Assembly (NCBI GenBank): GCA_964634465.1
Contig: CAZWLY010000018.1
Location: 1-64,000, forward strand
Length of the DNA stretch: 64,000 nt
Reading direction: 5' to 3'
DNA from: CAZWLY01 sp964634465
GTDB taxonomy: Bacteria > Desulfobacterota > Desulfarculia > G963662305
Of the stretch, positions 63,060-64,000 are shown piece after piece (position 1 is the stretch's first letter; each line of letters starts with the position of its first letter). The translations under genes were made by a program, and so were the position numbers. The notes beneath the pieces were generated by a model. That model was not told the DNA's origin. It did no database searches and saw nothing but the letters and a program-made list of their open reading frames with translations.

Positions 63060-64000
63060 CTATCGCTCATTTTCAGTAACCGAAGCCTCGCTGGCCGCGC
63101 TGGCTCGTCCTCCGCCCGAGGCGGGTACGACCACCACGTTGTCCAAGGCCGGGCCGCAATATTTATCACCGCTCCCATCGCCGGGGGCGATGAACTCCAG
63201 CCTGGTTCGGTTCGAGGCGGCGGTGAAGGTGAACGAGCGCCTGACCCAGCCCATCTTCCGTCGGCTCTTGCCGGTGACGTTGAAGGAGAAGGTCCGCTTC
63301 ACCCCGGCCGCCCTGACCAGGAGAACCTTGATCTTGTTGCCGCAGTCCGGGTTGCCGGCCAGGCTGAAGCTCAAGCGGTAGACCTGGCCGGGCCGGGTGA
63401 CGATGGTCTGGCTTATGCCGCCCAGGCCGGGCGTGCCGTGGAGATCGACGCTGCGCTTGCCGTGGGTCTGCTGCCAGAAATTCTCGCAGACGTCGATGGT
63501 TCCTTGGGTGATCCTCCAGCCGGGCAGGCCGTTGTCACCGGTCTTGAGCGTGATGCATTTGCCTCCCCGCCGGCCCTGCTCGAAGCTGCCGTTGATCACC
63601 AGATTGCCGCCGACATGACCGCCGGCGGGACCGGTTCCGCCGCCGATGTGCCCTCCGCCCGGTCCGGTGCCTCCGCCTGGTCCGGTGCCACCACCGGGGC
63701 CAGTACCCCCGCCAGGGCCAGTGCCTCCGCCAGGTTGCCAGGGTGGTTTGGCGTTGAAGGGAATGCCGTACCAGGGGTAGAGGCTGTTGCCGGCATTGTT
63801 TTCACTGATCGTACCGGCGATGAAGGGTTGGCTGCTGTAATAGGGCTGACCTGGCGCACCCAGCCGGGGGTCGATGATCCAGCCTTCCCAGATCTGGCTT
63901 TTGCCCTGGGGGTAGCGGTGGAGCACCAGCCGCCGTCCGACCTGATAGCCCTCGACCGGGGTGCCCAAAAGATAGCCCCGCACCCGGTGGCTGGCCTGAT
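63060..64000 (-). CDS. secreted DUF642-type protein, C-terminal part (5' end outside window)
   Basis: The frame runs off the right edge, so the N-terminus is missing. A leading domain with aromatic residues (YSSQPFIAG, LYPWYGIPF) is followed by a linker of at least four GGGTGP repeats and related HIGGG/HVGG units (63607-63735). The C-terminus is a DUF642/galactose-binding-like domain (NLVINGSFEQG, GWRITQGTIDVCENFWQQTHGKRSVDLHGTPGLGGISQTI, RLSFSLAGNPDCGNK, DNVVV). Such proteins are exported and attached to cell walls or polysaccharide. Function is unknown. Confidence 0.78.
   Translation of the reverse strand, partial: QASHRVRGYLLGTPVEGYQVGRRLVLHRYPQGKSQIWEGWIIDPRLGAPGQPYYSSQPFIAGTISENNAGNSLYPWYGIPFNAKPPWQPGGGTGPGGGTGPGGGTGPGGGTGPGGGHIGGGTGPAGGHVGGNLVINGSFEQGRRGGKCITLKTGDNGLPGWRITQGTIDVCENFWQQTHGKRSVDLHGTPGLGGISQTIVTRPGQVYRLSFSLAGNPDCGNKIKVLLVRAAGVKRTFSFNVTGKSRRKMGWVRRSFTFTAASNRTRLEFIAPGDGSGDKYCGPALDNVVVVPASGGGRASAASEASVTENER

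Overview
The window is about 64 kb of GC-rich bacterial chromosome with tightly packed operons on both strands. The gene set points to an anaerobic member of the Desulfobacterota (former Deltaproteobacteria). The clues are a siroheme-dependent alternative haem pathway (ahbC-hemB-ahbD-ahbA/B), a stand-alone IMP cyclohydrolase domain, a methylmalonyl-CoA decarboxylase homologue, a cytoplasmic molybdopterin/Fe-S/flavin oxidoreductase, a CoA-transferase, and many PAS-type sensor kinases and sigma-54 regulators. The family placement is inference; no rRNA is present to fix it.

Layout. 1-190: the 3' half of a tRNA-Lys gene without its 5' half, a hairpin and phased GACTAGC repeats, which look like an integration site. 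333-4126 (minus): NarL-type response regulator, CBS-PAS histidine kinase, an unknown 125-residue protein, and a roughly 310-nt structured leader with its own promoter. 4387-7121 (plus): tRNA-dihydrouridine synthase and an IspH-UbiA fusion. 7282-10270 (minus): TsaC/Sua5, a PurD-PurE fusion and a PurH cyclohydrolase domain. 10397-14475 (plus): Cys-cluster protein, hypoxanthine phosphoribosyltransferase, zinc-ribbon/DUF3426 protein and acyl-CoA ligase. 14819-19249 (plus): groES, groEL and a DUF255 thioredoxin-like protein. 19347-31058 (minus): phosphatase, NAD(P)-binding protein, NtrC-type regulator, three tandem membrane histidine kinases, alaS, recA and a TusA-like protein.

31533-35289 (plus) is the haem operon. 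It meets a metallophosphoesterase head-on, and the two stop codons share one CTAG. 36453-40958 holds a pyruvate-kinase-C-like protein, a ScpB homologue, SlyD, a ZIP transporter and a CoA-transferase. 41298-44646 (plus) has a hydrolase, an MFS transporter and a plant-like hydroxypyruvate reductase. 44926-50860 (plus) is the three-gene molybdopterin system. 51010-54634 (plus) has YjbQ, an aminotransferase and a large membrane protein. 54694-55326 (minus) is a secreted lectin-like protein. 56065-61167 (plus) is a signalling operon: a REC-PAS-GAF-PAS-PAS kinase, REC-HDOD, and REC with a degenerate HD-GYP domain. 61416-64000 has a zinc-ribbon protein, endonuclease V, a SixA-like phosphatase and the C-terminal part of a secreted DUF642 protein that runs off the window.

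Several promoters (dus, the Cys-cluster gene, the TusA-like gene) place the -10 box 6-8 nt before the start codon, so those mRNAs are probably leaderless. The least conventional parts are the molybdopterin/flavin operon, whose NuoF-like module has lost its iron-sulfur ligands, the triplicated kinases that share one NtrC regulator, the leader RNA at 3778-4091, the IspH-UbiA fusion and the degenerate HD-GYP protein.
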